Part shown: one piece after another, positions 36,001 through 45,140 of the stretch
Layout: every line of letters begins with the position of its first letter
Numbering within the stretch: the first letter of the stretch is position 1
Source: an uncultured Methanoregula sp.
GTDB taxonomy: Archaea; Halobacteriota; Methanomicrobia; Methanomicrobiales; Methanospirillaceae
Direction of reading: 5' to 3'
Assembly: GCF_963667735.1 (NCBI RefSeq)
Contig: NZ_OY763919.1
Coordinates: 992,001-1,056,000, forward strand
DNA length: 64,000 nt
Notes under the pieces: model-generated
The model's input: only the letters and a program-made list of their open reading frames with translations
Databases searched by the model: none
Told to the model about the DNA's origin: nothing
Made by a program: the position numbers and the translations under genes

Positions 36001-36280
36001 CGGCCCGGTCAATGACGTTCTCTCCCAGCATCCGGTGGTAACGGAGGAGGCTGTCCTTTAAGATCTTGTTCCAGGCCGTGCCGATGTGGATGTGCCCTGT
36101 TGTGTACGGCGGCCCGTCCACGAAGAAGAACGGTTTTCCCGCACTGCGGTGCTGCTTTACTGCCTTGTACGTATCGTGGGTGCGCCAGTATTCCTGCACC
36201 CCGCGTTCGATCTCCTTGGCACTGAAGTTCGCGGTGACTTCTCTCAAAATACCCCTCTTGTACGATGGCTGGATCACCAA
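33065..36280 (-). CDS. ileS: Isoleucyl-tRNA synthetase
   Basis: 1071 residues, class I synthetase. HIGH-type motif GHIHIGTAWNKI near residue 60; KMSKS-type motif AEGKKMSKSLGN in the second half; CP1 editing domain between (about 190-400); anticodon-binding and C-terminal domains follow. Charges tRNA-Ile in the cytosol. The first eleven residues (VIQPSYKRGI) are unlike the family; a TTG at 36245-36247 preceded by AGAGGGGT would give a start MREVTANFSAKE and may be the true one. Confidence 0.97.
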   Translation of the reverse strand: MVIQPSYKRGILREVTANFSAKEIERGVQEYWRTHDTYKAVKQHRSAGKPFFFVDGPPYTTGHIHIGTAWNKILKDSLLRYHRMLGENVIDRAGYDMHGLPIEVKVEQALGFESKKDIEKFGIRAFIEKCREFAVTNKKLMDDQFENLGVWLDFAGAYQTVTPDYIEAAWWTLAKAEEKGMLERGHRVVNWCPRCETAIADAEVEYWDENDPSVFVKFPLRGRPDEFLVIWTTTPWTLPANVAVAVAKEFEYAKVLAKKDGKEEYLWIAEPLVKAVLKKARFKDYSIVEKKKGADLKGWVYDSPLLGRVPLQREIEHKVTIADFVALENTGMVHIAPGHGWDDYVLGTKEGLPIVCPVDGAGRFKEEAGEFAGQFVRDANENVLAALGGHLLAKETVTHRYGHCWRCKTPIIFRATSQWFLKASEMRDLMLREVEKVTWYPEWAGSARFYDWIKEARDWCVSRQRYWGIPIPVWVCPKCDAYRVIGTIKELEERSGKSLPDPHRPYVDEVTIPCACGGTMKRVEDIFDVWFDSAVASWATLGFPNKTKDFETIWPADFITEGQDQTRGWFYSQLGASTIAFGKAPYKSVCMHGFALDAEGKKMSKSLGNVVNPSDVIEKVGVDVLRLYVLSSSAPWDDLKFNWEGVGTINRAVNILWNVYRFPVPYMILDRFEPASKNGVWDDSFIRANLTRMPDEDRFIISRINSVAATVDAALKECQLHRATRELVNFILEDLSRWYVQLVRPRMWLEGESEQKLFAYETIYYVMRRLMGILAPVCPHLTEEIYRNLRCANDPASIHLLDWNAGDAALVDATLEGAVAIVRSFDEAAANARQTGKRKLRWPVSEVIVVTSSDAVKNAIGRLNAVCMDRANARKVSVVIGRWDKVGWHAEPVMKALGKGFGKDSFKVKGLIEAADGNAIKAAIDAGTTYALKGDGTVFDIGTDHVTFTEKLPADIFSAPMTDATVYVDVALTPDLEAEGYAREVIRRIQDMRKQLDLAVEDTINAEVSVNDRRILALLQTKETVALIGDEVRAKVFAFSKDGTGPEPARFASVKEWDVEGVAMTIGISRV

Positions 36281-36452
36281 ACGTATTGGATTATGTTGGT
36301 GCTGAAAGGAGAAAGTAGTTTTTCTCCCTGCAGGAAGAACCGGGGCCTCTTTGACCGGCTGTCTTCCGGATACGATAACAGGTATTATGAGTCTGTACCA
36401 GGAGCCGTGGATTCGAAATTTTTGTAACGATGGGTCCCATTCACTTTTATCG

Positions 36453-36498
36453 TAGGTGAGACGACAGAACCGGCGCTGTCGATCCGCTGTCTCACCTA
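36453..36498 (-). terminator. Double hairpin after the sensor kinase gene
   Basis: TAGGTGAGAC (36453-36462) and GTCTCACCTA (36489-36498) form a perfect 10-base stem; inside it GACAG (36463-36467) pairs with CTGTC (36476-36480), extending the structure. It abuts the stop codon of the sensor kinase gene and lies 170 bases upstream of ileS. A terminator or mRNA end structure is most likely, though no long T-run follows on the minus strand. Confidence 0.5.
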
Positions 36499-38214
36499 TT
36501 ACGGGAACCGGAACCTGCCTTCGGGCACGCGGATCTCGAACCGGACCCCTTTCCCGTGAATCCCGGTCTCCCTGATGGTGATACCGGTGATCAAGAGGAT
36601 CTCTTTTATCAGAAACATGCCAAGGCCGGTATGTTTCCCGAACCCCCGGAGAAAGATCTTCTCTTTCTCTTCCGGAAGAACGCCTGCTCCATCGTCCTCG
36701 TAGAGAATGACAAGGTCTGGCCCATCCCGTCGAAGTGAAAGCCGGATTTGAGAAATTCTTTCATTGTGCCTGAGGGAATTGTCGATGAGGTTGTAGAATG
36801 CCTCCCCTATCAGGGGATCTGCAAAGAGCTCAACCGTGCCTGTGTCATTGTAAAACGAGACCGCTGCTTCCTCAAATGACTCCGTTGCATGGGTGAAGGT
36901 CTCCGCCACGCTCTGCCATACGGGTTTCTTGAGGCCGAGGTTCTGGTAATCGCGGGTGAACTCCAACTGGAGCCGGATGATTTCCAGGCTCTTTTCCATG
37001 GCCTGCAGGTGCCCGGCTGCCGAGGGATCGCGGTTCTCACCCTGGACCAGTTCAAGATATGCTGCAAGAGCTGTGAGCTGGTTGAGGATATCGTGGCGGG
37101 TGATGTCTGCCAGCAGATTCAGTTTGTTGTTGGCAGAACGGATAGCCTCCTCCGCCAGTTTCTGATCGGTAACATCGTGGAGGCTCCAGACCCACCCGAG
37201 AGTCTGGTCGCTGATTTTCTGTTGTTGTACATACAGTTCATAGATCCTGCCGTTCCTGAATTCGAGGCTTGTCGTGACCATCTGTTCTGAGGATTCCGTC
37301 AGCGACGCGATCTGTCCGAGAAACAACTCAGGATCTTTGAGGAATTCGCTCAAACGGCCCGTGAATTGTCCGAAACCCTGTTCATCTTTAGGCAGGCGAT
37401 CCGGCAGTTTCAGGATCCGGGCAAATTTCCGGTTGTACGCCCTGATCACGCCATCGCGATCTGTAACCGCGATCCCATCGGCTGTTGATTCAAGAGTTGC
37501 TTTCTGGAGAGCAATGGCCTGTTTTAGCTCAGCGGTTCTCTCGCCGACAAGCCCTTCGAGGTGATCCCGGTAGGTTAAAAGTTCTCTCTCTGCCAGTTTT
37601 TTGCGGTCAATGAACCCGATGATGGCTCCAAGGAGCACGGTAACTCCGAAGCTGATGATGAAAAAGGGGAGAAGCTCGATCACAAATCCTACGGTTGGTA
37701 CAGGGCCGCCTGAACCCGGCACAAACGACAGAACGACAGACGAAATGAACAGAATGAGGGCAACACCCGCCCCGAGAAGGAGGAGTCTGGCACGGTCTGA
37801 CCTGGGAAACCATTTCCACGATCTGCCTTCGTAAAAGATGGCGCCGAGCAGGACCCCGTTCATGAAGGTTATAAGTTCTGTAGAAGAGACCGAACCGCTC
37901 GAGATGAGGCTTCCCAGCATAAGGACTGCGGCAACCAGTGCCGCGGAGACCGGGCCTGCAATGAACCCGGCAAGCGGGATGAGGATGACGTTGAATCCGA
38001 TAACCGATTGCGATCCCCCTCCCCAGAATGCAGGGATGCTAATAACTGCGGCCAGCCCGAAGACGATCCCGACCCCTATGGGATATGCCAGTTTCGATCG
38101 CGACAGGAAGGAATCCGGGATGAAATGATAGAGCAGGATGAGGGTTGCGATGATGGTGAAATTCTGGATAACTGATCGCACCAGGTCCAGCGATACCATC
38201 GGCAGTTCGATCAT
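36499..38214 (-). CDS. Membrane sensor histidine kinase with 5TMR-LYT and PAS domains
   Basis: 571 residues. Five to six membrane helices (about 10-200) of the LytS/YhcK 5TM type, a coiled coil, a PAS domain (about 235-350), an H-box ADITRHDILNQLTALAAYLE with His374, and an HATPase domain with N-box FYNLIDNSLRHN, EDDGAGV and GKHTGLGMF. The HDILNQ form of the H-box is common in methanogen kinases. The kinase is intact and probably signals to a separate response regulator not encoded next to it. Confidence 0.92.
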   Translation of the reverse strand: MIELPMVSLDLVRSVIQNFTIIATLILLYHFIPDSFLSRSKLAYPIGVGIVFGLAAVISIPAFWGGGSQSVIGFNVILIPLAGFIAGPVSAALVAAVLMLGSLISSGSVSSTELITFMNGVLLGAIFYEGRSWKWFPRSDRARLLLLGAGVALILFISSVVLSFVPGSGGPVPTVGFVIELLPFFIISFGVTVLLGAIIGFIDRKKLAERELLTYRDHLEGLVGERTAELKQAIALQKATLESTADGIAVTDRDGVIRAYNRKFARILKLPDRLPKDEQGFGQFTGRLSEFLKDPELFLGQIASLTESSEQMVTTSLEFRNGRIYELYVQQQKISDQTLGWVWSLHDVTDQKLAEEAIRSANNKLNLLADITRHDILNQLTALAAYLELVQGENRDPSAAGHLQAMEKSLEIIRLQLEFTRDYQNLGLKKPVWQSVAETFTHATESFEEAAVSFYNDTGTVELFADPLIGEAFYNLIDNSLRHNERISQIRLSLRRDGPDLVILYEDDGAGVLPEEKEKIFLRGFGKHTGLGMFLIKEILLITGITIRETGIHGKGVRFEIRVPEGRFRFP

Positions 38215-38438
38215 CCGTACACTCCGTTTATCCGGCCGGGCCTGACCCAGAATGGCTGTTTGCGCAGAGACATTTCCCGCACCTGGTGATCACAGCCTAA
38301 AGGCGCATTCCCGAATAGCAGTGAATCTGCATGACCCTATAAAAAATGATCCCCCTGCCGAACCCGGTCTATCTTCCGGTGTGATTTATTAAGATAACCG
38401 TGTACAATGCGTACAGGAAACCACAGGACTGATCGAGT

Positions 38439-39872
38439 ATGGAACCCTATCCGATCCTTCTGGGCGGGCAGAAGAAGACAACAGCCGAGATCTCCCACGT
38501 GCTGTTCCCGTACACCGGCGAACTTTACGCGGATGTCTGCCAGGCAAGCACCAATGATCTCAAGGCCGCGGTTACTGCCGCTTGCCGGGGATTCGAACAG
38601 ACAAGGCAGCTCTCTTCCCATGAGCGGGCAGGGATCCTGTTCCGGCTTGCCGACGAGATCGATAAGCGGGCAGAGGAACTTATCGAGATAATGATTATGG
38701 AAGGTGGTAAGACCCGGAAGTTTGCCACAAACGAGGTATCCCGTGCCGCATTGACTGTCCGGATCTCTGCCGAGGAAGCCAAGCGGATATATGGGGAGAT
38801 CCTGCCGCTCGATCTCACCGGTGATACGAAGGGGAGGACCGGTTTTCTGAAACGGTTCCCGCTCGGCCCTGTTGTCGGGATTGTGCCGTTCAACTTCCCG
38901 CTCAACCTTGCCTGCCACAAGCTTGCGCCCGCCATTGCTGCGGGAAACTCGGTTATCCTGAAACCTTCGTCGTCAACGCCCGTATCGAGCCTGGTCCTCG
39001 GGGATATGGTCCTTGCAGCGGGTCTTCCCCCGGAGGCGATCAGTGTTGTTCCGTGCACGGGAATGCGGGCCGAGCAGCTGGTTAAGGATCCCCGGGTGGC
39101 GTACCTCTCCTTTACCGGCAGCTGCTCTGTCGGGTGGCACCTGCGCGGGATAGCGGGCAGGACAAAGATCGGCCTGGAACTCGGGGGAAATGCGGCTGTG
39201 ATCATCCACGAGGATGCAAATCTCGACTATGCCGCACAGAGGATCGCAACCGGCGGGTTCATCAACGCCGGCCAGGTCTGCATCTCGGTCCAGCGAGTGC
39301 TGGTGCATCGCCCCGTGTACAACGTGATGCTGGAGAAGATCATCGCTGCTGTAAAGGCGCTCCGTGTTGGTGATCCCCGCGATCCGGCAACCGATGTCGG
39401 TCCGATGATCGACCGGCTGAAAGCCGAGGAAGCCTACCGGAAAATGCAGGACAGTATCAAGGAGGGGGCCCGGGTTCTCCTGGGCGGCACTCTTGAGGAA
39501 TGTATGTTTGCCCCGACCGTGCTCGTAGATACAACGCCATCCATGCGGGTGAACCGGGAGGAAGTCTTTGCGCCGGTCATATCCATTGTCCCCTACGATG
39601 ACTTTGCTGAAGCCCTTCGTGCAGCCAATGCGGGCGAGTTCGGGCTGCAGGTCGGCATCTTCACCCAGAACCTGAACCGGGCCATGCGGGCTTATGGCGA
39701 GATGGATGTCGGGGGAGTTATCGTGAATGACATCCCTACGTTCCGGACCGACTCGATGCCGTACGGCGGGGAGAAAGGATCGGGACTCGGCCGGGAAGGG
39801 CCCCGGTATGCCATCGAGAAGATGTCCTCCCTCCGTCTGATGGTTATCAACCGCGAGGGCGGCATGGAATGA
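38439..39872 (+). CDS. NAD(P)-dependent aldehyde dehydrogenase
   Basis: 477 residues, full ALDH fold. Cofactor and active-site motifs are present: FNFPLNLACHKLAPAIAAGN, LSFTGSCSVGWHLRG, the general base in LELGGNAAVI and the catalytic cysteine in INAGQVCISVQRV. The size and archaeal context resemble lactaldehyde dehydrogenase CofA of coenzyme F420 biosynthesis, but glyceraldehyde-3-phosphate or succinate semialdehyde activity is equally possible. It is 10 bases upstream of the LOG-like gene. Confidence 0.88.
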   Translation: MEPYPILLGGQKKTTAEISHVLFPYTGELYADVCQASTNDLKAAVTAACRGFEQTRQLSSHERAGILFRLADEIDKRAEELIEIMIMEGGKTRKFATNEVSRAALTVRISAEEAKRIYGEILPLDLTGDTKGRTGFLKRFPLGPVVGIVPFNFPLNLACHKLAPAIAAGNSVILKPSSSTPVSSLVLGDMVLAAGLPPEAISVVPCTGMRAEQLVKDPRVAYLSFTGSCSVGWHLRGIAGRTKIGLELGGNAAVIIHEDANLDYAAQRIATGGFINAGQVCISVQRVLVHRPVYNVMLEKIIAAVKALRVGDPRDPATDVGPMIDRLKAEEAYRKMQDSIKEGARVLLGGTLEECMFAPTVLVDTTPSMRVNREEVFAPVISIVPYDDFAEALRAANAGEFGLQVGIFTQNLNRAMRAYGEMDVGGVIVNDIPTFRTDSMPYGGEKGSGLGREGPRYAIEKMSSLRLMVINREGGME

Positions 39873-39882
39873 GGCTGTTTTA

Positions 39883-40368
39883 ATGGGTCAGATAGCCGTG
39901 ATCGGGGCTGCCGGGGCAACCGAGGAAGAATACCGGATGGCCATTGCCGTCGGCCGGCTCATTGCAGAAGAGCACGAGATCCTTGTCTGCGGGGGTCATG
40001 GCGGGGTGATGGAAGCGGCATGCCGGGGTGCGCACGAGAGTGGGGGTCTTGCGGTGGGGATAGTCCCCGATATCGGCAACGGGAACGGGTATCTCGGCAT
40101 TGTGATCCGGACCGGTCTTGGCCATTCCCGGAATGTGCTTGTTGCCCAGTCAGCGGACGCCGTGATTGCCGTGGGCGGGAGCTATGGCACGCTTTCAGAG
40201 ATTGCCGTTGCACTCAAATGGGAGATCCCGGTCTTCGGATTGAAAACTTGGGATATACCCGGTGTTATTGCCTGTATCTCTCCTGAGGATGCCGTAACCC
40301 GGGCCGTGGTAGCTGCCCGCCAGTCCCGGTTGTACATAGCTCCCCGGGAAGGCTCCGGTGCTCATTAA
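39883..40368 (+). CDS. LOG-like / TIGR00725 family Rossmann protein
   Basis: 161 residues of the lysine-decarboxylase-like family. The glycine-rich sequences ILVCGGHGGVMEAACRGAHE and DAVIAVGGSYGTLSEIAVAL correspond to the PGGxGTxxE-type nucleotide-binding motif, here GGSYGTLSE. Relatives release free cytokinin-type bases or bind nucleotides; the archaeal role is unknown. It follows the aldehyde dehydrogenase by 10 bases. Confidence 0.85.
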   Translation: MGQIAVIGAAGATEEEYRMAIAVGRLIAEEHEILVCGGHGGVMEAACRGAHESGGLAVGIVPDIGNGNGYLGIVIRTGLGHSRNVLVAQSADAVIAVGGSYGTLSEIAVALKWEIPVFGLKTWDIPGVIACISPEDAVTRAVVAARQSRLYIAPREGSGAH

Positions 40369-40418
40369 TCCCGGTGCGGGTATCCCGTGACGGGAGAATG
40401 AGCGATCAGGAGATCGCT

Positions 40419-41627
40419 TCACCACAGGATGACCTGAACCCGGGTTCCGGTCTCGAGTCCCTCGCTTCCGGCAGGAACCCGGACAATCCCGGTGCTCTTC
40501 ACCAGTGTGTTCAGGAGGCCGGATTTGCCAAAAAGCGGGGTTGCCACACCATCCTTCACAGCAACCCGGATATAGTCCTCGCGGCCCCTTGTGGAGGGGA
40601 TGTTCTCGCTGAGTACGGCATCGATGACCGGCACTGGTACGGGACCGGTCACTCCCGCCATGTCGATCAGCAGGAACCGGACAATGGCCACGAGCACGAT
40701 GAACGCGGAAGCCGGGTGGCCGGGCAGCCCGATTACGGGCGTTGTACCTGCCCTGCCGATAATGGTAGGCTTGCCGGGCGCGATGGCGATGCCGTGGACA
40801 AGAACTTCGCCCTTCTCGGCAATCACGGACGCCACCATGTCGCGGTCGTCCTTGGAACTGCCTCCTGAGATGAGGACCGTGTCGTACTCATCGGCGGCTT
40901 TTATTATTGCCGAACGGAGGGTCTCGCGATCATCTCTAACGATCCCGTACGGGACCGGGATGCAGCCCTGGTCCCGGACAAACGAGGCGACGACATAGGA
41001 GTTGACATCCCGCACCTGCCCCGGTGCGGGTTTTTTTCCAACCGGCACCAGCTCGTTGCCGGTTGAGATGACGGCGATGCGGGGTTTCCTAAAGACCGGG
41101 ACGGTTGTGCACCCCGCAGCAGCCAGAACCCCTATGTCCTGGGCCGAGAGCCGGCGGCCCTCTGAGAGAACGATCCCCCCCTGGGAAAAATCCTCGTTGA
41201 AGAGAAGGATATTCTCACCCGGCGCGACCGCCCGTTTCACCAGGATTTCGTCTCCTATGGCCTCGGTGTATTCAACCATGACCGCCCCGTCGGCACCATC
41301 TGGGATGATACCCCCGGTCGGGACATACATGCACTCTCCGGCCGAGATGGGATGACCTGCAGCGGCCCCCATCGCAATCCTTCCCGCAAGCGAGAAGATT
41401 GCCGGAACAGAATCCCCCGCCCCAGTGGTATCCGCCGCCCGGACCGCGTAGCCGTCCACGACCGATCGCGTGAACCCGGGAATATCCACATCGGACCTGA
41501 TATCGTCAGCAAGCACGCGGTGAAGCGCCTCGTCTAAAGGAACCTGTTCCGGTGCAGGCCTGGTTGCGAGGCTGCGGATTGTTGCTATTGCCTCACTGAC
41601 CTGCACGACACTGAAGAACACACTCAT
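40419..41627 (-). CDS. moeA: Molybdopterin molybdenumtransferase
   Basis: 402 residues, full MoeA length. Conserved stretches are DIDIPGFTRSVVDGYAVRA-like in the N-terminus (DVDIPGFTRSVVDGYAV), VISTGNELV, and the MoCF-domain sequence LISGGSSKDDRDMV. It inserts molybdenum or tungsten into molybdopterin, needed for formylmethanofuran dehydrogenase and formate dehydrogenase. It overlaps the upstream 58-residue gene by 4 bases. Confidence 0.96.
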   Translation of the reverse strand: MSVFFSVVQVSEAIATIRSLATRPAPEQVPLDEALHRVLADDIRSDVDIPGFTRSVVDGYAVRAADTTGAGDSVPAIFSLAGRIAMGAAAGHPISAGECMYVPTGGIIPDGADGAVMVEYTEAIGDEILVKRAVAPGENILLFNEDFSQGGIVLSEGRRLSAQDIGVLAAAGCTTVPVFRKPRIAVISTGNELVPVGKKPAPGQVRDVNSYVVASFVRDQGCIPVPYGIVRDDRETLRSAIIKAADEYDTVLISGGSSKDDRDMVASVIAEKGEVLVHGIAIAPGKPTIIGRAGTTPVIGLPGHPASAFIVLVAIVRFLLIDMAGVTGPVPVPVIDAVLSENIPSTRGREDYIRVAVKDGVATPLFGKSGLLNTLVKSTGIVRVPAGSEGLETGTRVQVILW

Positions 41628-41800
41628 TTAAAGCAACCCAGCTGGCAGGCACGGATCTTGATGCCGTGCTCGTTGCAGTACGTGCTGATCTCGGATTTGG
41701 AAACCTTGTGCTTCTCCGCGATCTCGAATGCTTTGGGGCAGGTGATCTGCTTGTCGATTCCCTCTTCCTTGAATATCTTTGCAATTTTGTCTGCTGCCAT
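41624..41800 (-). CDS. Small four-cysteine HTH-like protein
   Basis: 58 residues beginning MAADKIAKIFKEEGIDKQ. The segment TCPKAFEIAEKHKVSKSEIS looks like a helix-turn-helix, followed by TYCNEHGIKIRACQLGCFK. Cysteines 21, 42, 52 and 56 could bind a metal or cluster. Its TGA overlaps the moeA ATG, so it is probably linked to molybdenum/tungsten cofactor use; that function is inference. Two other frames across this stretch are discarded because they lack a start site and sensible composition. Confidence 0.78.
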   Translation of the reverse strand: MAADKIAKIFKEEGIDKQITCPKAFEIAEKHKVSKSEISTYCNEHGIKIRACQLGCFK

Positions 41801-41893
41801 AGTTACAATGTATCCCGTGCTTATTCATAGGGTTTACCTAATGGCACCAGCCCGGGTACGCTTAATCGTGTCGGGCGGCCAACAGATCCGGCA

Positions 41894-43207
41894 ATGAGGA
41901 TAGCACTGGTCAGTTCCCGCGAGGACCGGGCGGGAACCAATATCCGGCACCATATCGAGGAACTGCTGGCATCTCCTTCGGGAGAATGGCAGCTGCCCGG
42001 CCGGGATTACTCATTTTGTGAGGTGGACGGGAGGCTGATCCACGCGGAGAACGTGGACTCCGGCCTCGATGCCGATCTTGTCATCTTCCTCTCCCGACAT
42101 GCGAGCGTCAACCCGGTTCCGGTCCTCACCGTTCACGTGACCGGCAATTTCGGGGCAGCGGAGCTGGGGGGTTCACCCCGCACCCTCGCTCCGGCGGCAC
42201 CGGCCATGATGCAGGCAACCCTCCGGGCCCTGGCCCGCTTCTGCCCGGAAGGCTACCGGGTCTCCTATGAAGTGACCCACCACGGGCCAACCACCCTCAC
42301 CCGCCCCTCTTTCTTTGTTGAGATTGGCAGCACTGAGAAGGAATGGGCGGATCCGGTTGCCGGGCGGGCTGTTGCCATGGCCGTTCTCTCCGCTGACCCT
42401 CAGCATCCGGTCCCGCTCATCGGCTTTGGCGGCACGCACTATGCGGCCCGCGAGACCGAAATTGCCCTCTCCACGCGGGGGGCATTCGGGCACGTAGCCC
42501 ACACCCGGGAGATCGCTGCAATCGAACCTGTCTTAGTGCAGGAAATGTTCGTGCAGGGCGGGGCAGTAGCGGCATACATAGACCGGAAAGCCCTTTCTCG
42601 TGGCGAACTGGACCATCTGACCGGGATCCTCGACAAGCTCCATATCCCGCGGCTTTCCGAGAGCGAAATAGCATCGCTTGGCAGCCTCTCCTGGAAAACG
42701 TACCGGGCGGTCCGGGAGTTCGCGGACCGGATTTCGCCCGGTGCCCGGTGCTATGTTCATGGTCTTCCGGACCGGGGTACGCTGGTTCATGCCCAGCTAA
42801 ATCCGATTTTACTGGCCGAAACGGTCAAAGCGGACGAGCCGGGGCTGATTCGGGATCTCGGCAGATTGCCCGTGGTTCACCTATCCGCGCAGAATAACAG
42901 CCTGCTTCCCGATTTTATCACCTGTGAAGAGCATTTGCCCGGAATAATAAATGATTTAAATACATTGTGCGTAAAAATCATACGTAATAAAGAGATCACT
43001 GCAACGGAGAATGATCACTTGATCATATCTAAGGTACGGTTCGATCCCCAAAAAGCGCGCGAAATGGGAATTGTGCCCGGACCTTTTTACAAGCAGCTGG
43101 CCTCCGGCCAGGCTGTTGAGATCGATGGCAGGGTAGTCACCCCTGACATGGTGTCTTCCTGCAGTGAGACAAGAATCCACATCCCGGGGTTGGAGAAGTT
43201 TTCATGA
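41894..43207 (+). CDS. dtdA: D-aminoacyl-tRNA deacylase (archaeal DtdA)
   Basis: 437 residues, the archaeal/plant GEK1-type enzyme. Hydrolyses D-amino acids wrongly attached to tRNA. Visible motifs: [32 protein letters not shown] (His and Glu typical of the active site) and [11 protein letters not shown]. It overlaps ftsZ by 4 bases, heading the dtdA-ftsZ-secE-spt5 operon. A-type start at 41894. Confidence 0.94.
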   Translation: MRIALVSSREDRAGTNIRHHIEELLASPSGEWQLPGRDYSFCEVDGRLIHAENVDSGLDADLVIFLSRHASVNPVPVLTVHVTGNFGAAELGGSPRTLAPAAPAMMQATLRALARFCPEGYRVSYEVTHHGPTTLTRPSFFVEIGSTEKEWADPVAGRAVAMAVLSADPQHPVPLIGFGGTHYAARETEIALSTRGAFGHVAHTREIAAIEPVLVQEMFVQGGAVAAYIDRKALSRGELDHLTGILDKLHIPRLSESEIASLGSLSWKTYRAVREFADRISPGARCYVHGLPDRGTLVHAQLNPILLAETVKADEPGLIRDLGRLPVVHLSAQNNSLLPDFITCEEHLPGIINDLNTLCVKIIRNKEITATENDHLIISKVRFDPQKAREMGIVPGPFYKQLASGQAVEIDGRVVTPDMVSSCSETRIHIPGLEKFS

Positions 43208-44295
43208 GGTCAATTGTTGAAGAGGCACTCACCAAGGCGAGGGACGAAACCGTGTCCACCTCGCAGAATAACGAAGACCTTGACCAGATCCTTGCCGAGC
43301 TCAAGACTGAGATCGCAGTGATCGGTTGCGGGGGCGGCGGCTCGAACACCATCTCCCGCATGATGGAGGAAGGCATCCATGGTGCAAAACTCATCGCCAT
43401 CAACACCGATGCCCAGCACCTGATCCGCACACGGGCGGATCAGCGCATCCTTGTTGGCCGGCAGCGGACCCGGGGTCTCGGGGCCGGTTCCATCCCCCAG
43501 ATCGGTGAGGAAGCGGCTCTTGAGAACGAGCAGGAGATCCGGGCGGTTGTCTCCGGCTGCGACATGGTCTTCATCACGGTCGGCCTTGGCGGCGGAACCG
43601 GAACCGGTGTTGCCCCGGTCGTGGCAAAGGCAGCCCGCGAAGAGGGGGCTCTCACGATCGCGATTGTTACCCTGCCGTTCGCTGCGGAAGGTGCCATCCG
43701 CATGGAGAACGCAGAGGCAGGGCTCGAACGCCTCCGGGATGTGGCGGACACGGTCATCGTAGTGCCCAATGACCGTCTTCTTGAAGTTGTCCCGAAACTC
43801 CCGCTCTACGCCGCGTTCAAGGTGGCCGATGAAGTCCTGATGCGGGCGGTCAAGGGGATCACCGAGCTCATCACGATGCCGGGGCTTGTGAACCTCGACT
43901 TTGCCGATGTGCGCACGGTCATGGAACGCGGCGGTGTCGCGATGATAGGTATGGGAGAAAGCGACAGCGAGGACAAGGCGGCAGACTCGGTCAAGAAGGC
44001 TATCCGCTCCCCGCTTCTCGACGTGGACATCAGCGGTGCAACCGCCGCGCTCGTCAATGTGGTCGGAGGCCCGGACATGACCATGGAAGAGGCAGAAGGC
44101 GTTGTCCAGGAAGTCTACGCCCGCGTGGACCCGAATGCGCGTATCATCTGGGGTGCCCAGATCGACCCGGCGATGGAGAGTAAGATGCGCTGCCTGCTGG
44201 TTGTCACGGGCGTACGGTCGCCACAAATATATGGTCGTAATGAGAAGCTTACCCCCAAAGTACAGAAACAGTACGAGATTGATTTTCTCAAGTGA
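43204..44295 (+). CDS. ftsZ: Cell division protein FtsZ
   Basis: 363 residues. Tubulin-type GTP-binding loop [12 protein letters not shown], the N-terminal [16 protein letters not shown] and the T7 region [13 protein letters not shown] are intact. It forms the division ring. It overlaps dtdA by 4 bases and is followed by secE after 6 bases. A short N-terminal extension (about 35 residues, rich in Glu) precedes the core. Confidence 0.97.
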   Translation: MRSIVEEALTKARDETVSTSQNNEDLDQILAELKTEIAVIGCGGGGSNTISRMMEEGIHGAKLIAINTDAQHLIRTRADQRILVGRQRTRGLGAGSIPQIGEEAALENEQEIRAVVSGCDMVFITVGLGGGTGTGVAPVVAKAAREEGALTIAIVTLPFAAEGAIRMENAEAGLERLRDVADTVIVVPNDRLLEVVPKLPLYAAFKVADEVLMRAVKGITELITMPGLVNLDFADVRTVMERGGVAMIGMGESDSEDKAADSVKKAIRSPLLDVDISGATAALVNVVGGPDMTMEEAEGVVQEVYARVDPNARIIWGAQIDPAMESKMRCLLVVTGVRSPQIYGRNEKLTPKVQKQYEIDFLK

Positions 44296-44301
44296 TTCAA
44301 T

Positions 44302-44511
44302 ATGGAAATTTCAAAGCCTGATTTCAAAACGGACGTCATCCATGAGGAGTTATTTCGTAAATACCTCCGTGTCTTAAAACTCGCGCGCACACCCACCCGG
44401 GAAGAGTTCACCAAAATCGCAACGGTAGCAGCAGCCGGTGTCCTCCTTGTAGGCCTGATAGGATTTGTCATCTACATGTTCTTCGACCACAAGCAGCTCT
44501 TCGGATTCTGA
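44302..44511 (+). CDS. secE: Protein translocase SecE / Sec61 gamma subunit
   Basis: 69 residues: a cytoplasmic amphipathic segment (LFRKYLRVLKLARTPTREEF) followed by one membrane helix (VAAAGVLLVGLIGFVIYMFF), the normal SecE layout. Clamps SecY in the membrane. It lies between ftsZ and spt5, the standard archaeal order. Confidence 0.95.
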   Translation: MEISKPDFKTDVIHEELFRKYLRVLKLARTPTREEFTKIATVAAAGVLLVGLIGFVIYMFFDHKQLFGF

Positions 44512-44522
44512 TCCCGGTACTT

Positions 44523-45050
44523 ATGACTCAGCCAACCCCCCCAGCACCAGCAGCACCATCCGTCCCCGCAGTACCAGAGGTCTTCACCAACCGGATCTTT
44601 GCGATCAAGACCACGTCCAAGCAGGAGCGGACGGTAGCCGATAACATCCTCAAGGCCATCGACACCAAAGCAACGGATGTCAAGGTTACCTCTATCATCG
44701 TCCCGAACGAACTGCAGGGCTACGTGCTTGTCGAGACTCCCGAGAAGATGAACCGGATCGAGCAGCTGGTGGAGCTGATCGCCCATGCCCGGTCCGTGGT
44801 GAAAGGCGAGACGAGCCTTGCGGAAGTGGGCCACTTCCTCATCCCGAAGCCGGTTGTGTCCGGAATCGAGGAAGGGACTATCGTTGAACTGATCGCCGGT
44901 CCTTTCAAGGGTGAAAAAGCCGTTGTCAAGCGCGTTGACTCCGGCAAGGAAGAGATCACTGTGGAACTTTACGAGAGCGTGGTTCCCATCCCGATCACGG
45001 TCCGCGGCGACAATGTCCGCGTTGTTGAGAAATATTCCGACCAGAAATAA
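44523..45050 (+). CDS. spt5: Transcription elongation factor Spt5 (archaeal NusG)
   Basis: 175 residues: an N-terminal Pro/Ala-rich tail (about 20 residues), an NGN domain that binds the RNA polymerase clamp (RIFAIKTTSKQERTVAD-type start), and a KOW domain (EGTIVELIAGPFKGEKAVVK). It stimulates elongation. Commonly followed by rpl11 in euryarchaea, but here the next ribosomal gene is 10 kb away. A T-rich run ends the operon. Confidence 0.96.
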   Translation: MTQPTPPAPAAPSVPAVPEVFTNRIFAIKTTSKQERTVADNILKAIDTKATDVKVTSIIVPNELQGYVLVETPEKMNRIEQLVELIAHARSVVKGETSLAEVGHFLIPKPVVSGIEEGTIVELIAGPFKGEKAVVKRVDSGKEEITVELYESVVPIPITVRGDNVRVVEKYSDQK

Positions 45051-45056
45051 CTGGTC

Positions 45057-45070
45057 CTTTTTTTCTTTCC
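45057..45070 (+). terminator. T-rich terminator after spt5
   Basis: CTTTTTTTCTTTCC lies 6 bases after the spt5 stop, a typical archaeal U-tract terminator. It shows that the operon ends here rather than continuing into ribosomal protein genes. Confidence 0.6.
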
Positions 45071-45140
45071 GAACGGAGCATCTGGGTTTACCGACCGGCA
45101 GGATCTCATAACGGGTCCGGTCCCTGTTGTGACCTGCCGC

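Noticed and set aside
34505..36061. 518-codon open frame on the plus strand
   Set aside because: Lies antisense inside ileS. Such long shadow frames come from the strong third-position GC bias; it has no ribosome binding site and an Asp/Pro/Gly/Leu-rich product.
41628..41828. 66-codon minus-strand frame overlapping the four-cysteine gene
   Set aside because: Gln/Arg/His-rich and out of frame with the 58-residue gene, which has coherent helices and an ATGA overlap with moeA.
43210..44226. 338-codon frame opposite ftsZ
   Set aside because: Antisense shadow of ftsZ with an Asp/His/Arg-rich product.
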